Shown: positions 1 to 11,617 of the stretch, piece after piece
Numbering within the stretch: the first letter of the stretch is position 1
How the letters are laid out: each line of letters starts with the position of its first letter
NCBI GenBank assembly: GCA_947095585.1
Contig: OX352763.1
Span: 44,008,010 to 44,072,009 of the forward strand
Source: Nephrocerus scutellatus
Taxonomy: Eukaryota; Arthropoda; Insecta; Diptera; Pipunculidae
Length of the DNA: 64,000 bases
Reading direction: 5' to 3'
Position numbers and translations under genes: made by a program
The notes under the pieces: model-generated
What the model saw: only the letters and a program-made list of their open reading frames with translations
What the model was told of the DNA's origin: nothing
Databases searched by the model: none

Positions 1-1869
1 CGCAGTCTGAATATTTAGTCTGGGTCCTACCGCATTAATATCACAAATCAGGTTGTTGAACAATGGTTTTGGACGATCATATCGATGTTAAGGAAACTCA
101 TTTGCGTATAGTTGGCAGAGTGAGCCAAAAATCAGACTGTATGACACACATTAATGAATTGAAACATTTGAATTGACCATAGAGAGCGATCTGTGACACA
201 CAAACACATGTTTCATTTTGTTTAAAACAAACAATCTGTCACAGATTGGTCATGCAGATTTGACAGTTGATGGTGACATACATCATCTGTAATCATTGTA
301 ATTTTGGATTGATTTCATCAATTTGTACAGAAATATGCCAGAAATGTGGCACATAACTGAAAGTTTCCGAATAAATACAGAACCTTTCACAGCAAAATTA
401 CTTTATGAAATTATGTGTGCATGTGTGCGTGACTGTAGATGAAAAATTCGATTGACGAATCTTTCTGTTCATACCACAAAATAGATGTGACAGACATATA
501 ACGTGACGAGCACATATGTCATAAAGTCAATGTGCTTTTAAACCAACAAACAAAAACGGCAGATCGGTACGCCGTATTGGATTTCGGATGGGTGCGCCAA
601 ATCAGAACATGATATTTGTTAGTCAGATCATTTACACCTACATGTTAGTTCGGCAGATTTGAATGCCAAGCCAGCATGTGGTTTTTGTACTCCAACATAC
701 AAAGTCAACGCGGAAGTATATATATTTTGTTGGGACGCCATTTGTTTACCCATGTTTTTTGACCAGAGATATGCAACAAGGAACAAGTTCGAATAACTGG
801 AATAACGCCACCTTCTCTGCTATGATGGCGGTTTAATAAGAGCTCCTCTTTACTTACATCGTGAAAGGAAAAGTTATAGTCATCCGGTCCATCTAAATTG
901 AACTTTTTTTTGGTCAGAAAAGTCTACTTTTTTCCAGTTATTCGAACTTGCTCCTTGTTGCACAACCCAGAATCATTAAGTATTGAGTTTTTCTTTAGCT
1001 TTAGTCGCTTGAGGTGTTTGCACTACGAATTAGGCAAAACCTTTCTTTTTTACAAAATTTACTTTTTATACAAAAAAAAATGAACCATTTCACAAACAAC
1101 GATTGTTCTTTGACAGCTTCTAATCTTATGCATGTCATTCCAACTCATTCAGTAAAAGTTTCATAAAACTGCAGTTAGCTTGTTCTCTTAAAATTGCATT
1201 CAACATTAACTACTGTTTCTTTCACCATTTTTATCTCTCATTGCCATATAGTGGGAGAAAGATCATTTTTACTTCTCAAAATTGCCTGCTTCTAATATAG
1301 TGAACCGCAGTGTATGTATGTAACAAATGCAATGCTAAGCTCAGAATGACTCAGAGGGAACCTTTATCGACTAAATGAATTTTCCCAGACGAGGGAATTT
1401 ATTGTGGTTTGTTGCACGGTTGATGTTCCAATGGAAGATCGATTTACGTCAGTGCCAAATGATACACCAAAATTTGGTACTGTGTTTGAAGAATTGTGTG
1501 CGAAGCTCCTCTGCTCCTATACAACACGTCCAGGACAATATAGTTTTTGGTCACTTCAAAAGTAGTATTGCTAACCCATCCGCCTTTGTACCATTTATAA
1601 AGCACGAATTGCGAGGATTAAAATATAACTTATAGCGGTCGAGATACATAAAAACATCATTTTATGTGTTGTCTAGAAGTGATGAGCACCGACGCAGATG
1701 TGCATAGATCACCAAAGTGAACATTTTAAAAACAATAAAGACAATTTTTTCCAAAATTAAAATTTTAATCGACTATCTGACCCGACAGACGTTGTCCTGT
1801 CCCACTTTCAAATTTGTTTGTGATCGTTTTGTGTGTTTGTGAAAAGCTAGAAATGTTAAATCAAATTAA
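1..1869. other. Intergenic or intronic DNA, no gene recognised
   Basis: AT-rich sequence with no convincing gene. Two short open frames (898-1083 and 1375-1635, plus) have low-complexity or unrecognised translations and no splice or family support. No terminal repeats or tRNA boxes were seen. Confidence 0.5.
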
Positions 1870-2560
1870 AAAAATGGAGGTGTAGGCACAACTCAAAACC
1901 TTCTCTATAGAAAGCCCAACTGTACGCATACTAATGCCAAACGCGTCTGTGTTTTTTTTGAATACAGTGTCAAAACCTTCTCTATAGAAAGCCCAACTCT
2001 ACGCATACTAATGCTGTAAACCCATGCCAAACGCATCTGTGTTTGTGGGATGTGAATACAGTGTACAAAAAATAAGCAGTCGCAAAGAGCGAGAAACGTA
2101 AGATGAGGTAGTGGGAAACAGAAAAATGTTCTATGGATTTTGCTCCTTAGTTGATTACTAATACAAAAACGTTTGGTCTAAATCTAAGCATGTATCTGTG
2201 TACGATCGGAACAGTTGGGCTTTTTATAGAGAAGGTTTTGTACAGTGTACAAAAAAAAAGCACTCGCAAAGAGCGAGAAACGTAAGATGTAGTAGTGGGA
2301 AACAGACATTTTTTTTTTATGGATTTTGCTCTTTAGTTGTTTACTAATACAAATACGTTTGGGATAATTCTAAGCATGCATCTGTGTATGATCGGAACAG
2401 TTGGGCTTTCTATAGAGAAGGTTTTGGCACAACACGACTTTCTTTTACGGGGCCGTAGAGTAGAGTGGGCTGTAGAGTGGACACAGACAGACCGAAAGAC
2501 AGACAGACAGGGATTTTTTTCGCTTTTCTTTTTTTTTTACTATGTAAAAGAAAGTAAAAT
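1870..2560 (+). mobile_element. Helentron/DINE-1-like non-autonomous element, interrupted by MITEs
   Basis: The left end (A-run, then ATGGAGGTGTAGGCACAAC) resumes at 2427 as GCACAACACGACTTTCTTTT after a nested insertion. It runs to an A-rich end at about 2560 containing GTAAAAGAAAGTAAAATG. The subterminal motifs TTTCTTTTAC and GTAAAAGAAA are inverted complements, as in the subterminal repeats of Helentron-associated elements. The interior shares 'GGGCTGTAGAGTGGACACAG' with the copy at 52821-53216. No coding capacity. The family name is inferred from structure only. Confidence 0.5.
1894..2426. mobile_element. Composite TIR MITE (hAT-like, 8-bp TSD)
   Basis: Begins CAAAACCTTCTCTATAGAAA and ends with the inverse, TTTCTATAGAGAAGGTTTTG. 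It is flanked by GCACAACT (1886-1893) and GCACAACA (2427-2434), an 8-bp target duplication with one mismatch. Internally it is several copies of one unit: a truncated start at 1894, a second left terminus at 1971, a right terminus ending at 2240, and then a further partial unit. The same element occurs at 17301-17826 in the opposite internal orientation. Eight-bp duplications suggest hAT mobilisation; no transposase is present. Confidence 0.75.
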
Positions 2561-2562
2561 GA

Positions 2563-2737
2563 GAAAAAATAAACAAAATTTCAGCTATCTAGGCCGTGTG
2601 GAAGGTGGTTTTAATAAAAGGACCTTAAATTAGTTAAAAAAAGGACAAAATGGGTCAAGCTGTCTGTATTTTTGACTAATTTGAGGTCCTTTTAAACCAC
2701 CTTCCACAGGACCTAGAGAGCTGAAATTTTTTGAGTG
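2563..2737. repeat. Imperfect inverted repeat (hairpin)
   Basis: The segment around 2575-2630 (TTTCAGCTATCTAGGCCGTG, then GGAAGGTGGTTTTAATAAAA) is mirrored by 2680-2735 (TTTAAACCACCTTCCACAGG, then ACCTAGAGAGCTGAAATTTT). Related single arms occur at 11745-11810 and 18255-18320, next to minisatellite-bearing repeats, so this is part of that repeat family. Confidence 0.7.
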
Positions 2738-3139
2738 TGTAGGTCCAAAATAGCGTTTTTCATATTCCACGTACTGCGTGTGGCGGGTGTGATGGGTTTT
2801 TTTGAGGTCTTTTTTAGCCACCTTTCGGACGACCTATAGGACTGAAATTTTGTGAGCTGCTCAATGTCAGGGGCCAATTTGGATATCCCGCGTTTGATGC
2901 GTGTCGTGAGGAGCGTGTGAAGCGTGTAAAAAAGAAAATACTTTGAAATAGCTCCGATCTCAAGAACAGATAATAAGGGACTGTTTGGCGGGTTCCGATG
3001 TAAGCATAAACTTGTTTACTTGTAGTGAGTGAAACTACTTGATCGGCGATGAGGATGGGTGTGGCATCAAAATTAATTTTGTGTTGCGATTATTTTGAGT
3101 CACATTATTGGTCACGTTATTGTTTTACATTTAAAAATT

Positions 3140-3275
3140 TTGGGAATTAAGTACCCTTTGAGGGTCTTTTCGGTGGTATTTTGAGGGTTTTTTGACGGTT
3201 TTTAAGCGTCTTTTGAGGGTCTTTTGGGAGTCTTATGAGGGTCTTTTGGAGGTCTTTTGGAGGTCCTCTGAGGAT
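3140..3275 (+). repeat. Degenerate short tandem repeat (TTTTGAGGGTC type)
   Basis: About ten imperfect repeats of an 11-14 base unit, for example TTTTGAGGGTC, TTTTGGGAGTC and TTTTGGAGGTC. A similar array in reverse complement lies at 63245-63350. Confidence 0.7.
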
Positions 3276-3534
3276 TCTTAATTTAATTTCTTTATTGTAA
3301 TTGCGAATGCGAACCGCACCCGAAACTGCAAGAGCTTAATATCTATTTGCATGTCGGTCGGATTCATTGCGTTGTCAGATCGCAAAAGAAAGACCGTGGA
3401 AATGGATCAGCTACCAGCTGCCATTTATTGGAATCTATTAGAATACAAATGAAATAATGACTTTTGTCTTTCCTTTGTAATTGTCTTTCTTTTCAGGACC
3501 ATAACGAACAAAACAAAATAGAAATTACGCAAAT

Positions 3535-3935
3535 CCATCATTCGAATCGTCAGTTATGGTCGCTAGTTCATACAAAAATCCTATGGACAACAGCACTGTT
3601 TTCACGAATTTTCCGGGCAACTTTTCTAAGTTTTGTTTCCGCATAAATATTACTCGGACTCTGAAGAATATTTTAAAATAAAAATGAGCCAAATCGGATA
3701 AGCCGTTCTCAAGTGAGTGAGTGAGTTAATACAAAAATCCTATGGAAATACGCAATTTCAGTTTTTGATGAATTTCCAGGCAACTTTTCAAATTTTTTTT
3801 TCGCATAAACCTAATTAGAGATTAGAGAGATTTGATGTACACTTCAAAATAAAAATGAGCCAAATCGGTTCAGCCGATCTCAAGTGATGCAGTTACCAAC
3901 AAATAGTATTTCATTTTTATATATATAGATAAGGC
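3535..3935 (+). mobile_element. Helentron-like or similar repeat tail
   Basis: Two diverged tandem copies of a block containing 'AAAATGAGCCAAATCGG' and 'TCCTATGGA' (around 3600-3720 and 3740-3880). They are followed by the AT-rich terminus TTTTTATATATATAGAT, a common end in insect Helentron-type repeats. No coding capacity. Assignment is by terminal look only. Confidence 0.4.
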
Positions 3936-4811
3936 CCAGGTTAGTCATTGCTTTTATTTGTTTGCAGCGAAAATTGCAAATTATCTCTCATTAACACTGA
4001 AAATTATTACACTTTAAATTTTAAATAATTTAATCAAATATGTTCATACTTCAAATGTCAAATGTGAATGTGACCTACTGTGCGACAAATCAATTTTGCT
4101 TAGTTTTTGCGTATTATTGAAAAAATAAATCAAGAGTTAAGAGAAAAAGCAAAATTTAGCATCTTACTTTTTTTGTTTTGGCAAACTTTGAAATACAATT
4201 GCATACTATATTATGTATATACAATCTATGTATTTGTTTTATAATTGTCGCACGATTCAAGGGATTTGCACCCTTATATATAATGCCTAGGCAAAGCGTG
4301 GGCTTGGAAATATTGGGATAGACGAAGGAAACAAACCGTTGTGGTGGGCGGAGTTGAGTTCACACCCAAGCACTATATATTATTATTTTATACCTAAAAT
4401 ATTGTGCTCATCATAAAACCCACATTGATGGCTCTAACATCTTGATTATTTCAAACATCAAATCAACCGTACAGTGAATACAACATTATACGGCAACATC
4501 AGATTATGTGTACTTGCAAATAGTCAGTGCGGTGAGAAAAATTCGTACGTTTTTGGACGCGTGCGAGGACAACTAGAATCGGCAGCATTAAGCTGAATTT
4601 TATTAATCATAGATCTATGTATCATTCGGAACCTGAAACCCCTTATCAGCAGCTGATCATTTATCGGATATCTCTTTGGTAGCCAGACCTAAAGATAGCT
4701 GACGAAGAAAATTAAATTAATAAATGAATTAATTAATAGTAGATGCAAGCTGGACCTGGGAACACCTGACTACAAAATACAGTTGTTTGTTATATTAGAG
4801 CGACTAGACTA

Positions 4812-5391
4812 GGTTAGGTTAGGTTGGGGTGGCTGTCGGCAGGAAGCCGACCCACTTAGACCAATAGATGATGCCACATGGATCAAGAGGATTTCTCGCC
4901 CTACTCGTTGAACCAGTTAGAGCTTCGAATGAAGCGTAGAAGATGTCAATGCTCGACAAATCGTTAAGATCGTTGTAAAAGAAGGCTCCCAAATGGAGCT
5001 TACGCTTTAGAGAAAGAGCTGTACATGTGCAGAGAAGGTGAAGAATGGTTTCTTTCTCTTCCACGTCCATGCAGCTTCTGCAGAAGTCATTGGCAAATAC
5101 ACCAAGATTTTCTACATGCTTGCTTATAAGACAATACCCAGTAATTACACTTATCGTAGCGCCTATGTGCACTCTGTTTAGAGAGATCAAACCAGATCTG
5201 CTTTTTCGCTACACAAGTTATACCATTTGTCCACCTAAGGTTGGTTTTGTTAATACCATCCTGCTTTAACATGAGTTTGCATGTAGCAATCGGTATGCCT
5301 AGGGAACTATTTTCAGGTAGAAGGGGCAGCGTAGTACCATTTTTGGCGAGTTTATCGGCCCTGCATTTCCCCAGAATATCCCTATGCACCG
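4812..5391 (-). mobile_element. 5'-truncated I/Loa-like LINE copy
   Basis: A minus-strand fragment of the same family as 53578-58780. It encodes the end of RNase H and the C-terminal cysteine motif (C-R-S-C ... H-L-L-C-T-C, within 4819-5190, with an adjoining frame at 5087-5389). The sense-strand 3' end is a short CCTAA-type repeat, TTAGG on the plus strand at 4810-4826. It is flanked by a perfect 12-bp target duplication, GCGACTAGACTA, at 4800-4811 and 5392-5403. Two frames are needed to read the coding region, so the copy is dead. Confidence 0.85.
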
Positions 5392-5403
5392 GCGACTAGA
5401 CTA

Positions 5404-5599
5404 GACTGTATTTAAAAATGTAATCAGTATTAAGTTTATATGAACCGATATTAGTGTCGATCCCATAGTTTTTGGTGAAGGGGGAGGCTGTGTCAAATTT
5501 TTCACCAGTGCAACGCCTGACACTCAACTAGTATTTAATAAAAATATAGATGGCGGTCAGTCAACGGCATAAAAGGTGGAATTACACAGAATGCTCTAG
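5404..5599. other. Short unannotated gap
   Basis: Unique-looking AT-rich sequence between two LINE fragments. Nothing recognised. Confidence 0.4.
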
Positions 5600-7905
5600 A
5601 ATTGCAGGTGGCCGTAACTATCTCTGACTGGTGGAAGTGCGATTAAACCACCACGTAGTTTCCGCCGGTAATTTTCCTCCAATGCTAAAATAGGTAGGGA
5701 GCCAGTATTCAGGCAGTACATTGGCAGCCATAGCTTACACGAGAACACTAATGACATAGTCATAGAGATGGCAGCAAGCAATAATTTGGTCGTTGTGAGT
5801 ACAAGGTTTGCGCGTAAAAATATCCACAAAACCACCTGGGTATCTCCTGATGGAGCCACTTGCAACCAGATAGACCACGTGTTGATAGACTGCTGCCACA
5901 ATCCGAACCTGATGAAGTGCCAACGTCGACTCGGACCACTATCTTGTTGGTATGGTGGTCCGAGCGCGGATTGCATCATCACGAAAGACTGCATCCGCGA
6001 ATCAGATTCGAGTCAACACGGCTGCCCTTCCCAAGGAAGAGACCAGAAACAACTACGGTCATGCGATAGAACTCGCTCTATATGTAGGGAGAGTAAGTGG
6101 GGCTTAGATGTCAGGCGTAGAAGAGAAATGGACACGCCTTAAAAATACTGCTTCGATGACAAATGTAAACTAGCGATTGAACGTAAGAATGTTGCGTACC
6201 GAGCAATGCAACAATCTCATAGAACGCGGACACGCGAAGATGAATATAAGGAGCTCAGAAAGTATGAAAAAACAATTCACCTGGGAAAAGAATCTCGTCC
6301 GTGCACTAGAACAGTATAGGGAGCAAGGACCGCACCAGACGCGGACCAAAGAGTCAGCGGTATGACGCAATATACACCGCGTTGCACACACTGCAAGGAC
6401 AAAGAGGGTAATCTGATCGCCGATCTTATAGGAATTTTAGAGCGATGGGAAGAGCACTTTCATGAGTTGCTATATGGTCAGTTACCTGGGGAATTGGAGG
6501 CTCCACCAATGACCGAAGATCGTACTATGCTGCCGCCACCAAGCATAGACGAAGTTAGCAGAGCGATAAATCGGCTCAAAAATAATAAGGCCCCGGAATC
6601 TGATGGGATCTCAGCGGAATTGATAGGAATAGGAGGCCCCACATTGCATCAAGCAATTCATGAAATAATAGTGCAAGTATGGGAGGAAGAAGCTATGCCA
6701 GAAGACTGGCGAAGAGGCATCCTGTGCCCCATACATAAGAAGGGAGATATCACTAAATGCAGCAATTATCGGGGTATAACATTGTTGAGTACCGCGTATA
6801 AGATTTTCTCCTTTATCCTTTAAGACAGGAAATAGGATAGCCCCATACGTTAAATTCATCATTGGTCCATACGAGTGTGGCTTCATCCCAGGAAAATCAA
6901 CAACTGATCAGATTTACACCCTTAGGCACGTGATGGAAAAATGTCTAGGGCTTCAAAGCTCACTACACCATATTTATATAGACTTTAAAACAGCCTATGA
7001 TAGCATAGCAAGCCCATTCAACATCTATAACGGGCTCCGACAAGGGGATGGACTGGCCTGCGTCCTCTTCAACCTGGCGTTGGAGAAAGTGATCCGAGAC
7101 TCTGACGTAACGGCGAGATGAACAATCCTCTATAAGTCCATTCAAATACTGGCTTACGCAGACGATATTGACATCGTTGGTAGAAACCCAAGAGCTGTAC
7201 AGGAAGCCTTTATCAAGATCTAGCAGGCGGAACGAAATCTGGGTCTGCACATAAATGAGAGCAAAGCAAAGTACATGGTGACGTGGGTCTGCGACTATAA
7301 AATAGTAAAGCGCTAATTTGAAGTAGTGCAATCCTTTAACTATCTCGGGTTACCTGTAGCAGCCGATAACAGCATGGAAACAGAAATACGCGTACGGTTG
7401 CTTAAAGCCAACAAAGCCTACCATAGTCTCTCAAGACTCTTCTAATCCAGGAACTTAACCATAACATCCAAGCTGCTGGTATATAAGACAATGGTTATAC
7501 CACTACTTACATATGGAACCGAGACTTGGGTGCTTGGCAAAAAGCATTCTGACCTCTTAGCCGCGTTCGAGAGAAAAGTTTTACGGAGAATTGTTGACCC
7601 CGTATGTGAGGAAGGACGATTCCGGAGACTTAAGCTCGGTAGGCACCGGTGGGCAGGACACCTAGCTCGCATGAGCGAAGAGGATCCTGCTCGGAAAGTC
7701 CTTTGCGGTAGGATTTTTGGAACACGAAAGCGAAGCCGCCAAGCCAACGCTGGAAGGATGGCGTAGATCAGGACGCCCAGAGTTTAGGGATGCCAAACTG
7801 GATGACATCGGCTCGAAATCGGAACCGGTGGAGAGAATTTTTGCGGGAGGCCAGGACCGGACCTCGGTTGTAGAGCCAAATATGATGATGATGATAGTAC
7901 AAAAG
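5600..7905 (+). pseudogene. RTE-like LINE, endonuclease-reverse transcriptase relic
   Basis: Decayed LINE pol read in several plus frames. The endonuclease C-terminal signature TWVSPDGATCNQIDHVLID lies at 5838-5894. The RT region includes NNKAPESDGISAEL (6583 on), CSNYRGITLLSTAYKI (6757 on), FKTAYDS (6981 on), NGLRQGDGLACVLFNLALEK (7030 on) and an intact AYADDIDIVG (7152 on). The thumb and C-terminus (TYGTETWVL, RLRWAGHLARM-like) follow at 7500-7760. A stretch appears deleted between the FKTAYDS motif and the next RT block. The 3' end is a short TGATGATGATGA repeat (7882-7896), typical of RTE-type LINEs. 5' truncated, with several stops and frameshifts; inactive. Confidence 0.85.
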
Positions 7906-8182
7906 GTAATATGTACTTAATATAGAATTCGATAGTAATCTTTTGATACAACGAATAGCAATAGTTCTCACGTAGAAGTTTGTTTGTCTTGACCGATTTT
8001 ATAGAAACTTTGCTAAATGATAAAAAAAGTGCCGGCCAAACTTATTTATTACCAACCACCTGTATCGCTTTAAACAACAATGTGATTCAACAATTTATTC
8101 AAATAATTGAAAGCTTTTTATTTATATATACACGGATTTTCTTTTATAGAAATTATAGACGTCCGAAAAAGTGAAGTTTTTA

Positions 8183-8755
8183 AATTCTCTATATTAACTT
8201 CGCGTTCCCGTGGCTGGCTGGCGGACTGGCACACCAAATCTTGTGATACATTTTTAGCCCACTTCTTAAAGCCCGATTTTATTCAAACTTTGCACACATA
8301 TGTATTTCCCATGACAACACTTTCTATAAAATTTGGGGCCTTTTGGGGGGCTTCGATACAAGCAATTTACAAAATTGACCCAATTTTCTTCAAATTTTAA
8401 ACACCAGTGTATCTCCGATGGACAAAATTTTGTATGGGCCCGAGGGATGCCCATATGAATTTTTTAAAAATTAACCAGATTTTTTTTCAAATTTTAACAC
8501 CTATCTATCTCCGATGGACAACAATTTTTATAAAATTTTTGGAGTGATCAGTCCCTGTGGCCCGAGGGTGCCCATATAAATTATTTAAAAATGAACTCGA
8601 TTTTCTTCAAATTTTAAACACATGTGTATCTCCGATAGACAACACTTTTTGTAAAATTTTTGGAGTGGTCGGCTCCTGGGCGCATACAAATTTTGCAAAC
8701 AAATTTAACCGATTTTCTTTAAATTTTAGTAGTGTTTCTCCGATATACAACACTT
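8183..8755 (+). repeat. ~120-bp minisatellite-bearing element, 5' part
   Basis: Starts with the family lead-in AATTCTCTATATTAACTTCG at 8183 and continues into four or five diverged repeats. Each holds CCGATTTTCTTCAAATTTTA, TGTATCTCCGATGGACAACA and a G/C-rich 'ggcccc..gggg..cccatac' segment. Spacing between CGATTTT motifs is about 90-124 bp here. Open frames in this block are by-products of the repeats. Confidence 0.8.
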
Positions 8756-8972
8756 GACTTCCTTTTACATAGTAAAAAGAAGTATATATAGTAATCATGA
8801 ACATGTTCGAACTCTGGATTTTTGCAGATTTACCCATTTCCGTACCTTCAAATCAGAAAAAGCAAAAAAAAAAAATCTGTCTGCTTGGCTGTGTGTCTGT
8901 GTCCACTCTACATCCAAGATGGCTGAATTTATGGAGACAAATATTCATATTTAAGCTTTTTACGTAAATTGT
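8756..8972 (-). mobile_element. Helentron/DINE-like element fragment
   Basis: The reverse complement matches the 3' half of the element at 52821-53216. Shared features are the GTAGAGTGGACACAGACACA block, a T-run followed by GCTTTTTCTGA, 'GGTAAATCTGCAAAAATCC' and the terminus with TTTTTACTATGTAAAAGGAAG. Its outer part was split by the SINE at 8985-9282. Confidence 0.6.
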
Positions 8973-8984
8973 GATGTCCCAGTT

Positions 8985-9282
8985 AATAATAATAATATTC
9001 GACGCGACAGACCATTGCGGTCTAAGGCCTAGCTTCTCGCAACAATTTGTGTTGCGCATGTATATTTTTGGACAAAAATGGAAGGGAAAGGAAACTACAA
9101 TTTAAGGCCGGCTCCGAACGGCGAATTGAGAAGCTTTCCGTGACAAGTTATTACTATCGAAACGTTTGTCAGACATTCGCGAGAGGTGGGACACTGTGAA
9201 AAATACTTTTGGTGTTACTGGGATTCAACCACGAACCTCTTGATCAGTAGCCATGAGCATTTCCACTGAGCCACGGCGCCAC
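8985..9282 (-). mobile_element. tRNA-derived SINE, copy 1
   Basis: Read on the minus strand it begins GGCGCCGTGGCTCAGTGGAA with an RNA polymerase III A box (TGGCTCAGTGG) and a mutated B box (GGTTGAATCC), and ends in an (ATT)n-type tail. It is flanked by the 12-bp target duplication GATGTCCCAGTT at 8973-8984 and 9283-9294. The body shares CACGGAAAGCTTCTCAATTC and CAAAAATATACATGCGCAAC with the other copies. Confidence 0.9.
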
Positions 9283-9334
9283 GATGTCCCAGTTGAATCT
9301 CAAAAAGTATAGCACTAATGAGAAATCTGTTAAG

Positions 9335-9515
9335 TGCAAAAGAAATTAAAAAAATTTAAAAAAAGTGTGAACCCACCTCAATATTTTGTAAAAATTTCCG
9401 GCTCCCAAATTTTTTCCTTCAAAAAAGTAACCCGATTTTATTCAAACTTTGCACTCTATCTCCAATTAGAGAATTTACACCAAAAATTTTTATGGGTTGT
9501 TTTATTCTTACAATG
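9335..9515 (+). repeat. Minisatellite-family fragment
   Basis: One diverged repeat unit (CCCGATTTTATTCAAACTTT at 9430) followed by the family 3' end, ATTAGAGAATTTACACC and then TTTTTATGGGTTGTTTT. Confidence 0.7.
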
Positions 9516-10050
9516 CTTACCAATATATTTGCTTGTTGCCTGCTGGCTATTGTGTGCGTTATTCTGATTTCCAAAGACTTGACCCATTTTGATGACAGCA
9601 GATTTTAATTGCAATAATTTTATTAAAAATTCAAAATTAAAAAATTAAAATTTCCGGTAATCCCAGTTTGTTGGTAACTTGGGAGAGCGCTTAAGCTGCT
9701 GCTTATCAAGTTTTCGCTGGCGTTGCTGTTTGCTAATTCCTTTATCTATTTTTAAACAACGCGACACAAGGAAAAAAAAAACAAAAACAACAGGAAACAC
9801 GAACAACTTTTCTTGGTATTGGTATGTGCTACAGCAGAAAAGCAACAAAGGTTAAGTTATAAAAAAATATATATATTTGTTCGGCTAAATAACAGAAGCA
9901 AAACACTTATGAACTTAATTTAATTGTAAACTCATCATTTTTAAGTGACTAGCGGCACGGTGTAATCAATCACTATACATAAATAGAAAACATTTCATTT
10001 CAAAAACTGAGAAAGTACAGGAACAATGAATAAATTGTGATATGTATTTT
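9516..10050. other. Non-coding, one weak exon-like frame
   Basis: Mostly AT-rich. On the minus strand, 9645-9770 reads a lysine- and glutamine-rich tail (contains KQQRQRKLDKQQLKRSPKLP) before a stop. No family match is recognised and the upstream part of the frame is low complexity, so it is not called as a gene. Confidence 0.3.
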
Positions 10051-10130
10051 ATATTCCTTTATTTATTTATTTTTTGTCATTTCGCCCAATATATTCCTTT
10101 ATTTATTTATTTTTTGTCATTTCGCCCAAT
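10051..10130 (+). repeat. Perfect 40-bp tandem duplication
   Basis: Two identical head-to-tail copies (10051-10090 and 10091-10130) starting ATATTCCTTTATTTATTTAT and ending TCATTTCGCCCAAT. Identity suggests a recent duplication. Confidence 0.95.
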
Positions 10131-10929
10131 GACTGAATATATTCACTTCACTTGGAACTCACTGCTAAACAATTCAGCGCATTAACCCGAAAATTGATGA
10201 AAAGAAGAGACAGACAAGGCAACTAGGTACCAGTTTGGTAGCGCACAATGAATGAGCGAGCATCAAAAGAAATAAAACAATGGTTCGAGTTAGAGCAAAA
10301 GTCAATGAATCCCCCACGAAGAAAATTCGCTGCGACGGTGGTGGTTTGGTTGAGTATCAATATTCGTACTGACTTGTCGTCGTGTTCTATTTTTGAAGAA
10401 GCACAGCTACAGTGCAGCTGAAGAAGAGATGCTTCGGAGGTGTTCAATAATCGCTCAAAATTTGGACATCTGTTATTGGCAAGGAATCACTTTGCATTGT
10501 TTGACACTTGTTCAAAAGCTCTCTCTTCTGCTGAGTAACACGAATGCCAAAAAAACGTACACGCTAAGATTTTATGTAATTTGTTTTCCTTTTTAACAAG
10601 CTATCATTTAATTTAATCTCCGACTGCGAATTATTTCAACATTGAATAAAAACGTAAAATAGTTTAAACAGAATTAATTTCGCCTCAAGAGATTGTCGAT
10701 TGATGCGGTCAAATGCCAGACGACGAACGACGACTGATTTTACTAAACAACGCTCTGCTCAACAGCAGTCGAGTGTATTTATTTACTACTATTTGGTTCG
10801 TGAAGTAAAAAGAGTACGACGACAGCACGATTGAAAATGAAAATTCGAAATCACCACAAAGGCCAACCGAACAATTTTACTCTATCAATGACGGTAATAC
10901 GAATTTCCAATAGAGCAACAGCAACAGCA
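10131..10929. other. No gene recognised
   Basis: Unique-looking sequence of moderate GC content. Short frames (10223-10447 minus, 10393-10596 plus) overlap on opposite strands and have no recognisable content. Confidence 0.4.
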
Positions 10930-11517
10930 TATATATAGATAATTATTATTCTGTCAGTTGTTTAATGTTTACTTTGAACTGCAACGACCGACAATAAGGA
11001 AGCGAAACACGAAATAAACCCACCGCACAGTGTTGCCAGAATAAATAAAACAAAAACGTAATTATTCAAAGAATTAAAACGTCATTTATTGATTACTGCA
11101 TATATATATATAGACAATTATTATTATTCTGTCAGTAATTTATTCCTGAAACACAAACACGCTTCGCTTCGCCTGACGATTACGAGTTCAGCCATACGAT
11201 TTCAATGCTTCCTATCACAATGTTGTCGTTTTTTCACAGCTGTTGAGCTGTCAGGCAAAGCAAATGTTCAGCACTTTTGAACTAGAGCTTCCATTTGTAG
11301 CTTCGTTACGTGCATTACGATTTTATTTACGATTGCCAAACGAAACGTTGAAGCCGAAGCGACATTGTGATAGGAAGCATTGAAATCGTATGGCTGAACT
11401 CGTAATCGTCAGGCGAAGCCGAAGCTGAAGCGTGTTTGTGTTTCAGGCATAATGTTTACTTTGAAAGACAACGACCGACAATAAGGAAGCCAACCACGAA
11501 ATAAACCCACCGCCAGG
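10930..11517 (+). repeat. Diverged direct repeat pair around a foldback insertion
   Basis: A ~95-bp block (TATATATAGATAATTATTATTCTGTCAG ... ACCGACAATAAGGAAGCGAA ... AATAAACCCACCGC) occurs at 10930-11031. It occurs again in two pieces at 11101-11144 and 11448-11517, separated by the foldback element at 11145-11447. The first copy serves as an approximate unoccupied version of the insertion site. Confidence 0.75.
11145..11447. mobile_element. Foldback MITE with ~80-bp inverted arms
   Basis: The left arm 11145-11223 (CCTGAAACACAAACACGCTT ...) is the inverse of the right arm 11362-11447 (ACATTGTGATAGGAAGCATT ... GTGTTTGTGTTTCAGG). The ~138-bp centre is non-coding. A degenerate relative lies at 45747-46080. 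The target duplication is not clear because flanking copies have diverged. Superfamily unknown. Confidence 0.85.
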
Positions 11518-11617
11518 TTTTTGATTTAGTTCATGTATTTTAAAGCTAAAATATATAGGGTATTTTATTTCACAAGGAATTAATTGCAATCCAGTGATAA
11601 AAGATCAAAATATTTAA

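Larger units (their letters stand above)
2738..4799. other. Repeat-rich non-coding stretch
   Basis: No gene recognised. It contains the degenerate GAGGGTC repeat (3140-3275) and a Helentron-like tail (about 3535-3935), listed separately. The remainder is AT-rich and featureless, including 3936-4799. Confidence 0.5.

Noticed and set aside
4819..5389. Overlapping open frames that look like a small host zinc-binding protein
   Set aside because: The CRSC...HLLCTC motif, TTAGG tail and 12-bp duplication show it is the 3' end of a LINE copy.
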